From NCBI RefSeq assembly GCF_032884065.1, contig NC_088866.1:34862115-34926114 (forward strand): 64,000 nt of DNA, read 5' to 3'. The notes below the pieces were generated by a model that had not been told where the DNA came from, did no database searches, and saw only the letters and a list, made by a program, of their open reading frames with translations. The DNA comes from Artemia franciscana. Its lineage: Eukaryota > Arthropoda > Branchiopoda > Anostraca > Artemiidae. This document shows positions 36,601 to 46,022 of the stretch, in pieces; the first letter of the stretch is position 1; every line of letters starts with the position of its first letter. A program made the translations under genes and the position numbers.

Positions 36601-38621
36601 TTGTAAACTCTATAGCTTGCTAATAGTTTAGTGCTTTATTTAATTAATAAAATGTTTTTGCCTGACGTTTGTCTTTTGTTGAATTTTCAGAATAATCTAG
36701 TTTAACTGTTTACACCCCCTCCCCCTAGAATGCGTGTACATAATCCAAGTTTAAAATTAGCTGCTTTTTATGTGGCAATATGAACAGCCGACACTTAGAA
36801 ACAACTGAAAAATAGTGGAAACTGTCAAAGTGAGACAAACTTTGGTTATAACCAGGGCTATATCCAAGCATGTGGAGGAGTGTGTGGGATAGTTAAGCCA
36901 GATTTATGTATTTTATGCAATTTCCAAATATCATAGTCGCTTTTCTGATATTTTACCCCCCCCCCCATCTGATAATCCCTGGTATAACTCTAATATTATG
37001 TTTCATTGTTGTGTTCTATGTCGTGATGGCATTCTTCGTTGTTAATATGGGTTTTTGCAATCTGGGCTTTGATGAAATTCAGCTTTGCTGAATTTGAATA
37101 TAAGTAGTGTTTAAAATGAAGTTGATAATAATGGAAGCAACCATAATAATCTGATTAATAGATACATTCTGCGTATTATAATGTAAGAATTTCATTGTTT
37201 TACTATATTCTTTTAGTTCTTTATATTACCAGACTTGTGTTTGGGTCTATCCAGGGATTGGTTTGTATTGTCAGATTAATACCATGATATTTGAAAATAG
37301 CATAAAATAAGGAATTTGATGGTAACATTTTTTTTTATTCAAATTAATCTTGTGATTTTCTATTTAAATCTCTTTTTTATCTAGATAACCCGGCCTAGAT
37401 CTTTATAAGGTAGGCTATTGGTCTGCTTATAAACTGATCAACATGATGATTAGCGTTTGAATCTGTTGCCGACCATTTCATTGAATGATGGATTATCACT
37501 AATTTTTATAAGATACCATTCTTCGAACGACAGGACAAGAGTGCTGTCAGTCTTTATTTGGGTCTGGTCGATCCAAAATTAAAATTATTTTACTTATTTC
37601 TTAAGTTTACTTGTTTCAATGAAATTACATTGGTGGATATTTTTTAAGTTTAGGGGGAAAACTGTCCTCCCCCCTTCTAAGTACCGTTCTCGATAGTGAA
37701 ATACATGGATAGATTTTTCCTATCATAAGTTTCGTCTCTATGCGCTTGAACGTTATGAAACTTTTCTATTCTATGGTAACTTTGCTTGTGTTTCCAGTTC
37801 TATTTTGCGATTTGTAATTAATTTTAAGTTTTTCTCTGATTGTATTCTGATTATTCGTTTTTTTTCTAACACAGGCCAAAGTAAAGAGTTTTGTAGCTGA
37901 CACATTTCTTTAGGAGTATTAACCTCTTGAGTTGAGTCGGGAATGCCTTGAGAAAGAAGGTACCCAGAAATACGTCGCTGTAGAATAAGAAGGGCTTACC
38001 TACAGGTATAACTTACCCGTTTGGTTATACCTCAGTGTACATGCCTCTCCAAATTAGCTCCTAAGTGGGATGGTTTGAGGTGGCTTCAGAGCTCTATCAA
38101 CTATAGGCAATATCAGCTCAGAGCAATTATAAACACGAGTTTTCTCTGGTATAGTGTTTCTAGGCTATGCAAGTAGCTTACTGTCGTAATTTTCTACAGG
38201 TATTCTCATTTGGCGTGTTGTATGTGCCACAGTAATACTACTGGCACACCTAAATATCAAACTCTCAGTAATGTAAATACAGAAACTGAATTATTGATCA
38301 AGAGTCACAAAATATACTGAACTCTAATCACAATCCTCTTCTCAAGAGCTTGTACACAGAAAATATTAATTTAGCGTTCTAACTTATTGCGGACGAGAAT
38401 ACAGCCACCCAAACAAAAATAATGTATGGACGTTCCACCTTGAACCCTCGTATAACTAAATTCATCAAAAAATACTAAAGATGGTATAGACTGAGGGGAA
38501 TACTCATAGCCAGATACCGTTTTTGGACAGTAATCTTATTAACTAATTGCGTCAAGAAGACATAAGACAGTTTGCAACCGTTGTTTAACCTTGAAATTTC
38601 TCTTAGATAATACTCGTATAC

Positions 38622-38689
<68 letters not shown>

Positions 38690-40902
38690 AAAAGGTTGGG
38701 AGCGATCTGATACCCTCCTGTAAGTTGTATCTTCAGTCCAGAAACTCGGAAAGCTGTTTGGTGGCGTAAATTAAATTTTTAGAGACGTATATGTTTAATT
38801 TAAACCTAGGAAGGAATAAGCTACTGTCTTCAATCTTAGCTTAAATAAGAATAAAACAAATCATGTATTGCTCACAATCTAGTTCACATGTCATAGGTAG
38901 CGAAGTTGTATCTAGTATTTACTAATGAAGCTGGAACCATTGACCTCTCAATTTAGGACCAAAGAATATTAAAACCCTTCAAAAAAGGAAATTAAAGTAT
39001 AATTTAGTGGAACCCATTTTCAATTGTGAAATGTCGTCGGACAAATAGATTGAAATCCAAGTAACTGGAATGGGTTTACCTTTCTTTTGATTTATCCGGA
39101 GCGGTGTACAACGTCCATAAAGTCAAAGATTTAGCTGTTTGAAGCCCAAAAAGTCACTGAAAATGCGCAGAAGTATTCTTCTGGTTTTGGAGGGCGAGGA
39201 GGTGGACGTACAGATCTGTAGAAAATTGACAAATAGATATATGAAGAAGTAAATTTTATTATTTGCTGCATGCCTCCCTAGAACAATAATGGACAGATAA
39301 GGTAGTGCTTTTATTTAAGAACTTAACCAAAAAAGTTAATTGTTGAGTAAGGTATTTTTTATATTCTTATATTTGGAAGAACCATCCAAACTATTGATAA
39401 CATATCATGGATAACAGATGCATCAAATTTCCTATAAATTACGGCTTATTTTTGAATTAGCTTAAGTGTTTGTTGGATGGCAGTAACAAAGTATAATTTA
39501 GCGTTTTGTGAAACAGGGAGAAAAATACTTTTCCACTTCACCCAAACTGAAAGTTCTAACTCAATTCCTGAGCCACGAGACAAAACAGACTATACCTTTC
39601 AAACTTTGCATAAGATCGATCATTTTTTTTATGAAAACCCAGTAGTGAGCTATATTCACTTCCTTTTAGGCAAAAACGCCTGCTCACTTGTGAGCCTCTA
39701 AAAACCAACTGACTGATCTGATTGTAAAGTTTCTAAGTTTCGCGGAATCTGTTACCTGTTACGCGTTCCCATGTTAGCATCGCATCAAAGGTTACGAATT
39801 ACCTATTGGCTGGTAAGTATTAGAGACATTGCCGACTGTATATAATAAATAGTCTCGGCTTTAGACGCTTGGTAATTCACAAGCCAAAATCACTCGCTGC
39901 AAGAGCACTCCACAGGAAATAATTGTCGTACTATTTTGCAAAAGAAAAAGTATTTTCCGTCCAATTTGGGATCTCGTTCTAATTGCAGTGTTAGCGTTGT
40001 ATCTGATGGCTAAGTAAAAATCACCTGATGAAACACTTAGCTAGTCAGAAAGGCCGAATTTGTAATTTGAGTTTTAAGTATTAAGGATAATATCTACGAA
40101 GTACTACCAGCAAAATGGAACCTTATGTTAATAGCGTTTTTCATAAATAAACATTTATTTTTTAGGTCCAGAGGAGGATGTACCACGAAAGCTGGAGTAT
40201 ATGACTTTTGTTATGCATGCTCCGTCCGACTACTTTTATGATGAATCACAGCCTTACAAAGAATACCCCCGGAGAGGGGTCATTTATCAAAGACTTCGTT
40301 CTGCAAAACGCGTTATTAAGCATAATGACATTAAAGAAGGAAAATTAGTCATCCCAGAAGTATCTGCCCTGCAAGCATACGAAAAAAGTAGAAATGCCGA
40401 TGGAAAATATGAAGATAACATTTCAGAGCCTGTCGTATTAAAGGAAATGGGGCATTTTGCCAATACTGAAGGTAATAACTCTGTGCTTAATGATGACAAG
40501 GAAGTTGGCCCTGTCACTAATGATAATGTTGTTAAAAAAGATGATAATGATACACAAAAAACAGAGAAAGCAAGAAGAAATGAAGTTAAACCATGTATAG
40601 ATAGTCTTCAAATTTCAGCTGATTTAAATACTGAATCTGACATCGTTAATGAGCGACTAACTTCTTTCCAGAAAGAGGAGGATGAACTCAAACCTTCTTT
40701 TAAAGAAATAAATGAAAATAAGAATGTAATTGGGTCTAAATCAGAAAATGAGGAAGAAGCGCTTAGTGATGAGCGACTAGAAGTGAAAGATTGCACTTCT
40801 AGTGTCAGCATTGATTCAGTTTTAATCTGTAGTGAGGAAATGAGCCCCTCGGAAGAGAGTATGGATATCCAGGAGCAAGAAGCTAACTCAGGAATTGTTT
40901 AA
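22191..40902 (+). CDS. GATAD1 homologue (GATA zinc finger domain-containing protein 1), four coding exons
   Basis: Coding exons 22191-22745, 28461-28520, 34505-34691 and 40166-40902 sum to 1539 nt, giving 512 residues plus stop; every junction keeps frame (phases 0, 0, 1). Vertebrate GATAD1 is a nuclear reader in an EMSY/KDM5/SIN3-HDAC type complex at H3K4me3-marked promoters. Here a GATA-type finger (C12, C15, W23, C32, C35) opens the protein. GRRSIFK ends exon 1, KAPDPIPS follows in exon 2, and exon 3 has YAQIRGFMQDQYCEKSA, nearly identical to the vertebrate block. Exon 4 begins PEEDVPRKLEY and HAPSDYF. The family member in human has about 270 residues; the extra length lies in a Lys/Glu-rich linker in exon 1 and an acidic C-terminal tail. 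ATG 22191 is chosen because it directly follows a splice acceptor. Confidence 0.93.
22746..26084 (+). other. Intron 1, first part
   Basis: Non-coding intron sequence up to the inserted hairpin-family element. Contains the 154-bp tandem duplication with long A runs (24296-24645). Short minus-strand open frames between 24019 and 25630 are not recognisable and show no intact gene structure. Confidence 0.6.
24296..24645. repeat. 154-bp tandem duplication with poly(A) runs of different length
   Basis: The unit starting ATCTGATAATTTGG at 24296 recurs at 24450. Each unit contains an A run: 23 A at 24384-24406 in the first and 67 A at 24538-24604 in the second. Outside the A run the two copies look almost identical, which points to a recent duplication followed by run expansion, or to an assembly effect. 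Confidence 0.85.
26085..27766 (+). mobile_element. Hairpin-ended repeat family, copy A
   Basis: Starts TCAAACAGTTCG; the next 20 bp, CAGTTCGTGGTAACGAACTG, form a perfect palindrome, followed by TAGTAAGGAGCGACCCGG. It ends with two long inverted arms (about 27470-27610 and 27640-27766) that both contain AAGTAAGGAGCGAC or its complement, and closes at TTTATTTAAT. About 1.68 kb, no convincing coding. Copies B (29787), D (41857), a rearranged copy (31610) and a decayed reverse copy (56290) are in this window. The TC start, internal subterminal inverted repeat and 3' hairpin recall non-autonomous Helentron-type elements; this class assignment is inference. Confidence 0.75.
27767..28460 (+). other. 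Intron 1, last part
   Basis: Non-coding, AT-rich, ending in the acceptor TCTTTTTCAG at 28451-28460. Confidence 0.6.
28461..28520 (+). CDS. GATAD1 homologue, coding exon 2
   Basis: 60 nt, 20 codons, phase 0 on both sides: AFKAPDPIPSLCTSNIMYFE. It matches the vertebrate segment of the form IKAPESVSTIITAESIFYKG in position and length. Acceptor TTTTTCAG|GCA; donor GAG|GTAAGT at 28520/28521, a consensus donor. Too short to find without the homology. Confidence 0.9.
28521..29786 (+). other. Intron 2, first part
   Basis: Non-coding AT-rich sequence. A segment at about 29052-29090 with GCGTCAAGAAGACATAAGA recurs near 38546, a short dispersed repeat. An open frame at 29344-29553 is low-complexity and judged spurious. 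Confidence 0.55.
29787..31403 (+). mobile_element. Hairpin-ended repeat family, copy B
   Basis: Preceded by A and starting TCAAACAGTTCGTGGTAACG, with the same terminal palindrome and order of blocks as copy A. The 3' inverted arms lie at about 31090-31235 and 31270-31403, and the element ends TTTATTTAAT. It is followed by GTCATCC, with no evident target duplication. Sequence divergence from copy A includes many small indels, so it is not a recent duplicate. Confidence 0.75.
31581..34210 (+). mobile_element. Satellite-bearing element, interrupted copy
   Basis: Left end ATGGCACTTG (31581-31590), continuing into a short palindrome CACTTGGTATCGACCAAGTG. Right end CAAGTGCCAT (34201-34210), the exact reverse complement of the first ten bases. 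The interior (32493-34110) holds diverged monomers of roughly 290 bp with long G runs and the word CTTATTTTAAATCC. It is split after GACATAT by the hairpin-family composite at 31610-32492. A complete relative lies at 59379-63173. Confidence 0.75.
31610..32492. mobile_element. Rearranged hairpin-family copy (C), nested
   Basis: Begins with one half of the 3' hairpin (31610-31775), continues with internal family sequence in + orientation (about 31780-32140), then a complete hairpin (about 32150-32345). It ends with the family's 5' terminus in reverse orientation (32346-32492, terminal palindrome at about 32468-32487). It thus has family ends at both sides facing inward. It lies within the satellite-bearing element. 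Confidence 0.65.
34505..34691 (+). CDS. GATAD1 homologue, coding exon 3 (most conserved block)
   Basis: 187 nt, entering in phase 0 and leaving in phase 1. Encodes GIYYRKGDIVSLTD, then YAQIRGFMQDQYCEKSAA and ITWLLPV, nearly identical to the vertebrate GATAD1 core; this block is the chief evidence for the gene's identity. Acceptor TTTCTTTCAG|GGT; donor G|GTGAGC at 34691/34692. Confidence 0.95.
34692..35269 (+). other. Intron 3, first part
   Basis: Non-coding intron sequence with no repeat I can name. Confidence 0.55.
35270..35735. repeat. Penelope-type inverted terminal structure
   Basis: Left arm about 35270-35410 and right arm about 35590-35735 are reverse complements, including GGCCGCAGT and the segment CGGATATTTCGCCTGTATC. 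The motif GATGAGGACGCC ... GGCGAAATATCC in the right arm resembles the stem-GAAA motif found at ends of Penelope-like elements; the element at 48091-49531 has a comparable GGCCGAAATATTCGG motif. No coding of its own is convincing. Confidence 0.5.
35736..40165 (+). other. Intron 3, remainder
   Basis: Non-coding. Includes a 64-T run at 38624-38687 and a short dispersed repeat near 38546-38580 shared with 29057-29090. Open frames here are short and unsupported. Ends at the acceptor TTTTTTAG at 40158-40165. Confidence 0.6.
40166..40902 (+). CDS. GATAD1 homologue, coding exon 4 (terminal) with acidic tail
   Basis: Two bases complete the Gly codon split by intron 3, then PEEDVPRKLEYMTFVMHAPSDYF matches the vertebrate C-terminal part closely, and RRGVIYQRLRSAKR corresponds to its last conserved stretch. 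From about codon 75 of this exon to the stop at 40900-40902 the sequence becomes a Glu/Asp/Ser/Lys-rich, probably disordered tail of about 170 residues with no counterpart in the shorter vertebrate protein. The tail looks translated: it stays open over 500 bp while being AT-rich. Confidence 0.93.
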
Positions 40903-41150
40903 ATCCTTTGCTCCTAATATTGTTTTGTACCTTTTGTTAAAGAAGACGGTTAATGTAGGAGTCAAGTTGGGTCCAAAACAGAGGTAAAAGGCAAATAAGC
41001 CCGAAACTGTTCTTCTAGTGGTGAAAGTGGTCGAGTTTTCACCTGTAGTGAGGAAATGTGACCCTTTGAAGAGAGTATGAACATTATGAACATTCAATAA
41101 TAAGAAGTTAACTCATAAATTTTATTGACCCTTTGCTTCCATATATTGTT
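40735..41150 (+). repeat. Tandem duplication of the end of GATAD1 exon 4
   Basis: The last part of the coding exon plus about 30 bp of 3' UTR (about 40735-40935) is repeated, in diverged form, at about 40955-41150, an offset of 216 bp (TGTAGTGAGGAAATG at 40828 and 41044; AGAGAGTATG; GAAGCTAACTCA and GAAGTTAACTCA). The second copy lies after the stop and has lost its open frame. Confidence 0.8.
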
Positions 41151-41856
41151 TTAAGAGTAAAGCTAAGTTTGGATAGAAGGCAGTTATTTTTTCACTGAAA
41201 AAATACTAAGGAACATCACCATGCGAGCTTCTGCTGATTGAAATTCCTGAAAAATGAAATATTTAAGAAACACTGTCTTGACTACCTACCTAAATGAGAA
41301 TAGCAAAAAAATATTTTTCCACGGCATAGATAGGAAGTTTTTTTTCAATTAAAATCTGCAGGTCTGTAAATAAATTAACAACTCTTATTGAAACAAGGCA
41401 AACCGGGTGTTTGCCCACTTCGAAAGATTCTTTTCGTTGAGTGATGAAAAAACAGCTGACGAAACGAAATTCTACTATTGCTAGAACCTAGCTTAAATTA
41501 ATTTCAAGTACAAAATACTGGTGAAAGTGAGTTGTGGCATTTAATGATTTTTTTTCATAAATAAAAGTAACAGCTTTTCTTGCATCTTGTCTGTTTATGC
41601 AAATAGGCAATTATTGGGTGAACATTTGCTTGTGCGAACCAACCCTAATTTCCTAAGCATCTTCTAAAATTGTTGTCATATAATGGTAAATATTCATTGT
41701 CTGGACAATCTCTCTCTAATATTTTGGAGCTAGTTAAGTGTAAACTTTTATATTTCCTTCTGATTTGATATTTGAGCTGATCCGAGGTTGTTTCATTCAC
41801 CTGTCTCTTCAAGTTTTGTTAAACTCTAAAGAAACATTGTTCTTATGTGGATTTGA
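41151..41856 (+). other. Likely GATAD1 3' UTR and downstream region
   Basis: Non-coding. AATAAA at 41560-41565 is the best candidate polyadenylation signal; the transcript end is not otherwise marked. Confidence 0.45.
41560..41565 (+). promoter_or_regulatory. Candidate polyadenylation signal for GATAD1 homologue
   Basis: AATAAA about 660 bp after the stop codon, before the hairpin-family element at 41857. AT-rich context makes chance occurrence possible. Confidence 0.35.
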
Positions 41857-43566
41857 TCAAACAGTTCGTGGTAACGAACTGTAGTAAGGAGCGACCCGGC
41901 TCAATAGTAACCAAAACTCTAAAAAATAGAATTTTGATGCCAATACATACATCAAAAGAATCGCATTTTAATGCTGATTTTAAATATATAAGTTTCATCA
42001 AGTTTAGTCTTACCCATCAAAAGTTACGAGCCTGAGAAAATTTGCGTTATTTTAGAAAATAGGGGGAAACGCCCCCTAGAAGTCATAGAATCTTTACGAA
42101 AATCACACCATCAGATTCACCGTATCAGAGAACCCTACTGTAGAAGTTTCAAGCTCCTATCTACAAAAATGTGGAATTTTGTATTTTTTGCCAGAAGGCA
42201 GATCACGGATGCGTGTTTATTTGTTTTTTTGTTGTTTTTTTTTTTCTTTTTCCCAGGGGTGATCGTATCGACCCAGTTGTCCTAGAATGTTGCAAGAGGG
42301 CTCATTTTAACGGAAATGAAAAGTTCTAGTGCCCTTTTTAAGTGACCAAAAAAATTGGAGGGCACCTAGGCCCCCTCCCAAGCTAATTATTTTACCAAAG
42401 TCAACAAATCAAAATTCTGAGATAGCCATTTTATTCAGCGTAGTCGAAAAACCTTATAACTATGTCTTTGGGGACGACTTACTCCCCCACAGTCCCCGTG
42501 GGAGGGGCAACGAGTTACAAACTTTGACCAGTGCTTACATATAGTAATGGTTATTGGGAAGTGTACAGGCGTTTTCAGGAGGATTTTTCTGGTTGGGGGA
42601 GGGGTTGAGAAGAGGGGGATATGCTGGGGGAACTTTCCATCGATAGTTTGTCATGGCGGAAGAAAATCTCCATGAAGGGAGCGCAGGATTTACTAGCATT
42701 ATTTAAAAAAAATGAAAAAATAAATATGAAAAAGTTCTTTCAGCTGGAAGTAAGGAGCAGCATTAAAACTTAAAACAAACAGAAATTATTACCCATTTGA
42801 GGGGCTCACCTCCTCCTAATACCTCGCTCTTTACGCTAAAGTATTTTTAGTAATTTCAACTATTTATTCTACAGCTTTTGTGATTCTGGGGTCATTCTTA
42901 ATGAATTGGGACAAAATTTAAGCTTTAATGTAAAGAGCGAGGATCTGACAAGGGGGGAACCCCCTCATATATGTAATAAAAATATGAGAATACAAAAGTT
43001 CTTTACTTAAGCTAATTTATAAGTTACGTAAATCTTTTACTAATAAAAGTATTCGTAAAAAATCAAAAATTCTAGTTGCCTTTTTAATTAACCAAAAAAC
43101 CGGAGGGCAACTAGGCTTCCTCCCCCGCTCTTTTTTTCTCAAAATCATTCGATCAAAATTATGAGAAAGCCATTTAGCCAAAAAAAAAAAAAAATGCAAA
43201 TTTTGTTTTAATTATTCCTCTGCGGAGAGCCAAAATCAAAACATGCATTGATTCAAAAACGTCCAGAAATTAAATAAAAAAAAAAGTTTTTTTAACTGAA
43301 AGTAAGGAGCGACATTAAAACTTAAAACGACCAGAAATTACTTCGTATATGAAAGAGGCTGCTTCCTCATCAACGCCCCGCTCTTTACGCTAAAGTTTTT
43401 TACTGTTTTAAAAAGAATAATTGAGAGAAAGAGTCAAACTTTAGCGTAAAGAGCGAGGCGTTGATGAGGAAGCAGCTTCTTTCATATACGAAGTAATTTC
43501 TGGTCGTTTTAAGTTTTAATGTCGCTCCTTACTTTCAGTTAAAAAAACTTGTTTTTTTTATTTAAT
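41857..43566 (+). mobile_element. Hairpin-ended repeat family, copy D
   Basis: Preceded by A, starts TCAAACAGTTCGTGGTAACG, runs in the same block order as copies A and B, and ends in long inverted arms (about 43270-43405 and 43435-43566). Both arms contain the TAAGGAGCGAC segment or its complement. About 1.7 kb, non-coding. It is the copy most like A. Confidence 0.77.
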
Positions 43567-45599
43567 CTCTAATTAAAGGGCTTGTAGATCTGCTTTAGAA
43601 TTAGTCCATAAATAACCGTATTTCGTCTAGTTTAACTTGTTGAAACAGAGGAGGCTTCTAAGAAATTAGCCTGTTGACCATTTGTCAGTGCCCCCCCCCT
43701 TGGAAATGTGTCCCTCTGGTAAAATTTGCTGGCGGCAGTCTTGATGCTGACCTGTTAGTATACACTACGCTTCAGAATGACAGCTGGCTAAATAGTTTTA
43801 CAATTACATGTATATGCATTATAAGTCGCAATAACCACATATATTGTGGATCAATGTTAACGGTCAGTCCTAAGTGCCGAAAAAAAAAATTGAAAAAGAA
43901 AACAAAACGTCAAGAGAATGTACGACTACTTGCCTTTTGACTTTCTAGAAGGTCGTTTGTTTGTTTAGTCTTAATCACAAATTTATTTAAGAGTATGTTG
44001 TTGAGTTGGCGTTTTCCCGTTGTACTAAAATGATGTCAATAGAAAGGTTGCATCCCAAGCAACCAAGATAAAATTACTACCTGGGATATGATCAAGCCCG
44101 GGTACTCCTAATCAAGTAGGGTAAATCGTGCCTTACGATCACAAATTTTATATTTTGATTCTAAAATTTCCGATTGTGTGCTTTCAAAAGTACAAAACAT
44201 GATTTCAAATATTCTCAGTACCGTGAGCTAGAGAATATATAAAGTGAAATAAAGGCATATAAATAACAGATAAAATTTTTGATCAAGATTGTAAAAAAAA
44301 AATATAAACACTGAAAAACGTCCATTAATTTGACAATGTCTTCCAGAAACCTTTGTCAACGGAAAAAAAAGATAGAATAGAAACCAGGCTAAACAGAAAA
44401 CACATAAAGTGAAACATGGCTTTAAGAAGCGAAAGCTTGGAGGAACAGCTTCTGATAGTCCTCTCTGAAAGTCTGTAAAACTCCACTTCAGCTTGAGCAA
44501 ATAGCCGTCAGAATTTGGGTCGTATAGTAAAATTTGAAGACTATTTCGACCTTTTAAAAGCTTAAAAGTAGTAGGAGGCTAAGCAGTTCCCCCTTGCTCC
44601 CTTCTTTGCCACTGGAAACCCCTGAAGCCCTAAATTGCAGTAGATCAAAATTGTTGAGAAAAGTACATTGCTCAGAAAGGTAAAAATGTCTGAAAAGTGT
44701 ATCTTTAGAAGGGATACAACCGACGAAGCATAAGGAGCAGTGATCCCAAACTTTTCGATTGACTCGCTCTTTATGAATTCGTTAGTATAAAAGACGGGCA
44801 GCGTGTTGAAATTGCTATATTGCGAAGATTTCAAATGCATAAAATTGAAGGTACAAACTGGGTTTGTAACCGCTCTACCCCCCCTCCCTTCCTCTTCCTA
44901 AGCCGTCAGATTTTTAAAAGAAATTAGGCATACCATACCTTGTTTAAACCGGACACCTTTTCAGTCTTTGTAGGGCTTAAAAGTTGTGTGCAGCTCCTTG
45001 ATGCCGACATTAATTAAGCTCCAGCTACGAATCAACTTCAGTCAGAGACAAGATGAGTCCAAACTACAGAATTTTGCAAAAACGGCAAACAAACTTGGTG
45101 CATAAACAATTTTGGTGACACGCTAGAAAACGAGCTAAATCCCTACTCAATGGAGCTTGGACCTACGAACGAGCTAAGTTTCAATTCGGTGAAAAACAGG
45201 CAGGCCTTAAGTCACCGCAAAAACGAGGAAAGTCCCGCATCACAAAATTAGTTGTGAAGTTTTAGTGGTATTTTGTAAAACAAGCTAATTTTTAACTTTT
45301 TTGTAAAAGAAAGACCTGAGTTTAAGCTGTTTCCTTAGCTCGGTGCAAGAACAAATTCATGTCCAAGCTATTGTGCTTACTCGACGCGAAATATACTAAG
45401 TCCTCACTTATGCGTCAGCATAAGTGATTGAGTCCTGCGTTAACTTGTTCTCTAGTATTTTACCTAAAATCCGGAGCTTGTAATTTACACCGAGTCAGAA
45501 CCTAGTGCATTCTTGCTTCAAACCATGGCTTAGTTCATGCTTACACCGAGCTAGGACTTTTGTGTGTTTGTTCAGCGTCAATTTTTTTTTAACTGTACC
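43567..45599. other. No gene seen
   Basis: Intergenic. Two minus-strand open frames of about 90 codons (44228-44500, 44562-44840) have no recognisable motifs and are treated as chance. Confidence 0.45.
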
Positions 45600-46022
45600 A
45601 CCGAAATTCCGCAGCTAGGACTAGACTAACTGGGGATTTAGCTCATCTTTGAACCAAATGGAGACTTCCTTTATGACAGGACGTTTTTTACTTCGAATCG
45701 AGATTCAACTTGTAATTACGCCAAGGAGTCTGCAATTCAGACCGAAATTCGGTAGCTAGGACTGCACTAACTGGGGATTTAGCTCATCTTTGAACCAAAT
45801 GGAAACTTCCTTTATGACAGGACGTTTTTTACTTCGAATCGAGATTCAACTTGTAATTACGCCAAGGAGTCTGCAGTTCAGACCGAAATTCGGCAGCTAG
45901 GACTGCACTAACTGGTGATTTAGCTCATCTTTGAACCAAATGGAAACTTCCTTTATGACAGGACGTTTTTTACTTCGAATCGGGATTCAACTTGTATTTA
46001 CGCCAAGGAGTGTGCAATTCAG
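45600..46022 (+). repeat. Tandem repeat, 3 x 141 bp
   Basis: Units begin ACCGAAATTC at 45600, 45741 and 45882, exactly 141 bp apart, with only scattered substitutions. Non-coding. Probably a minisatellite or satellite fragment. Confidence 0.9.

Noticed and set aside
44228-44840. Two minus-strand frames of about 90 codons
   Set aside because: No recognisable domains, composition like the background, and no splice or regulatory context.
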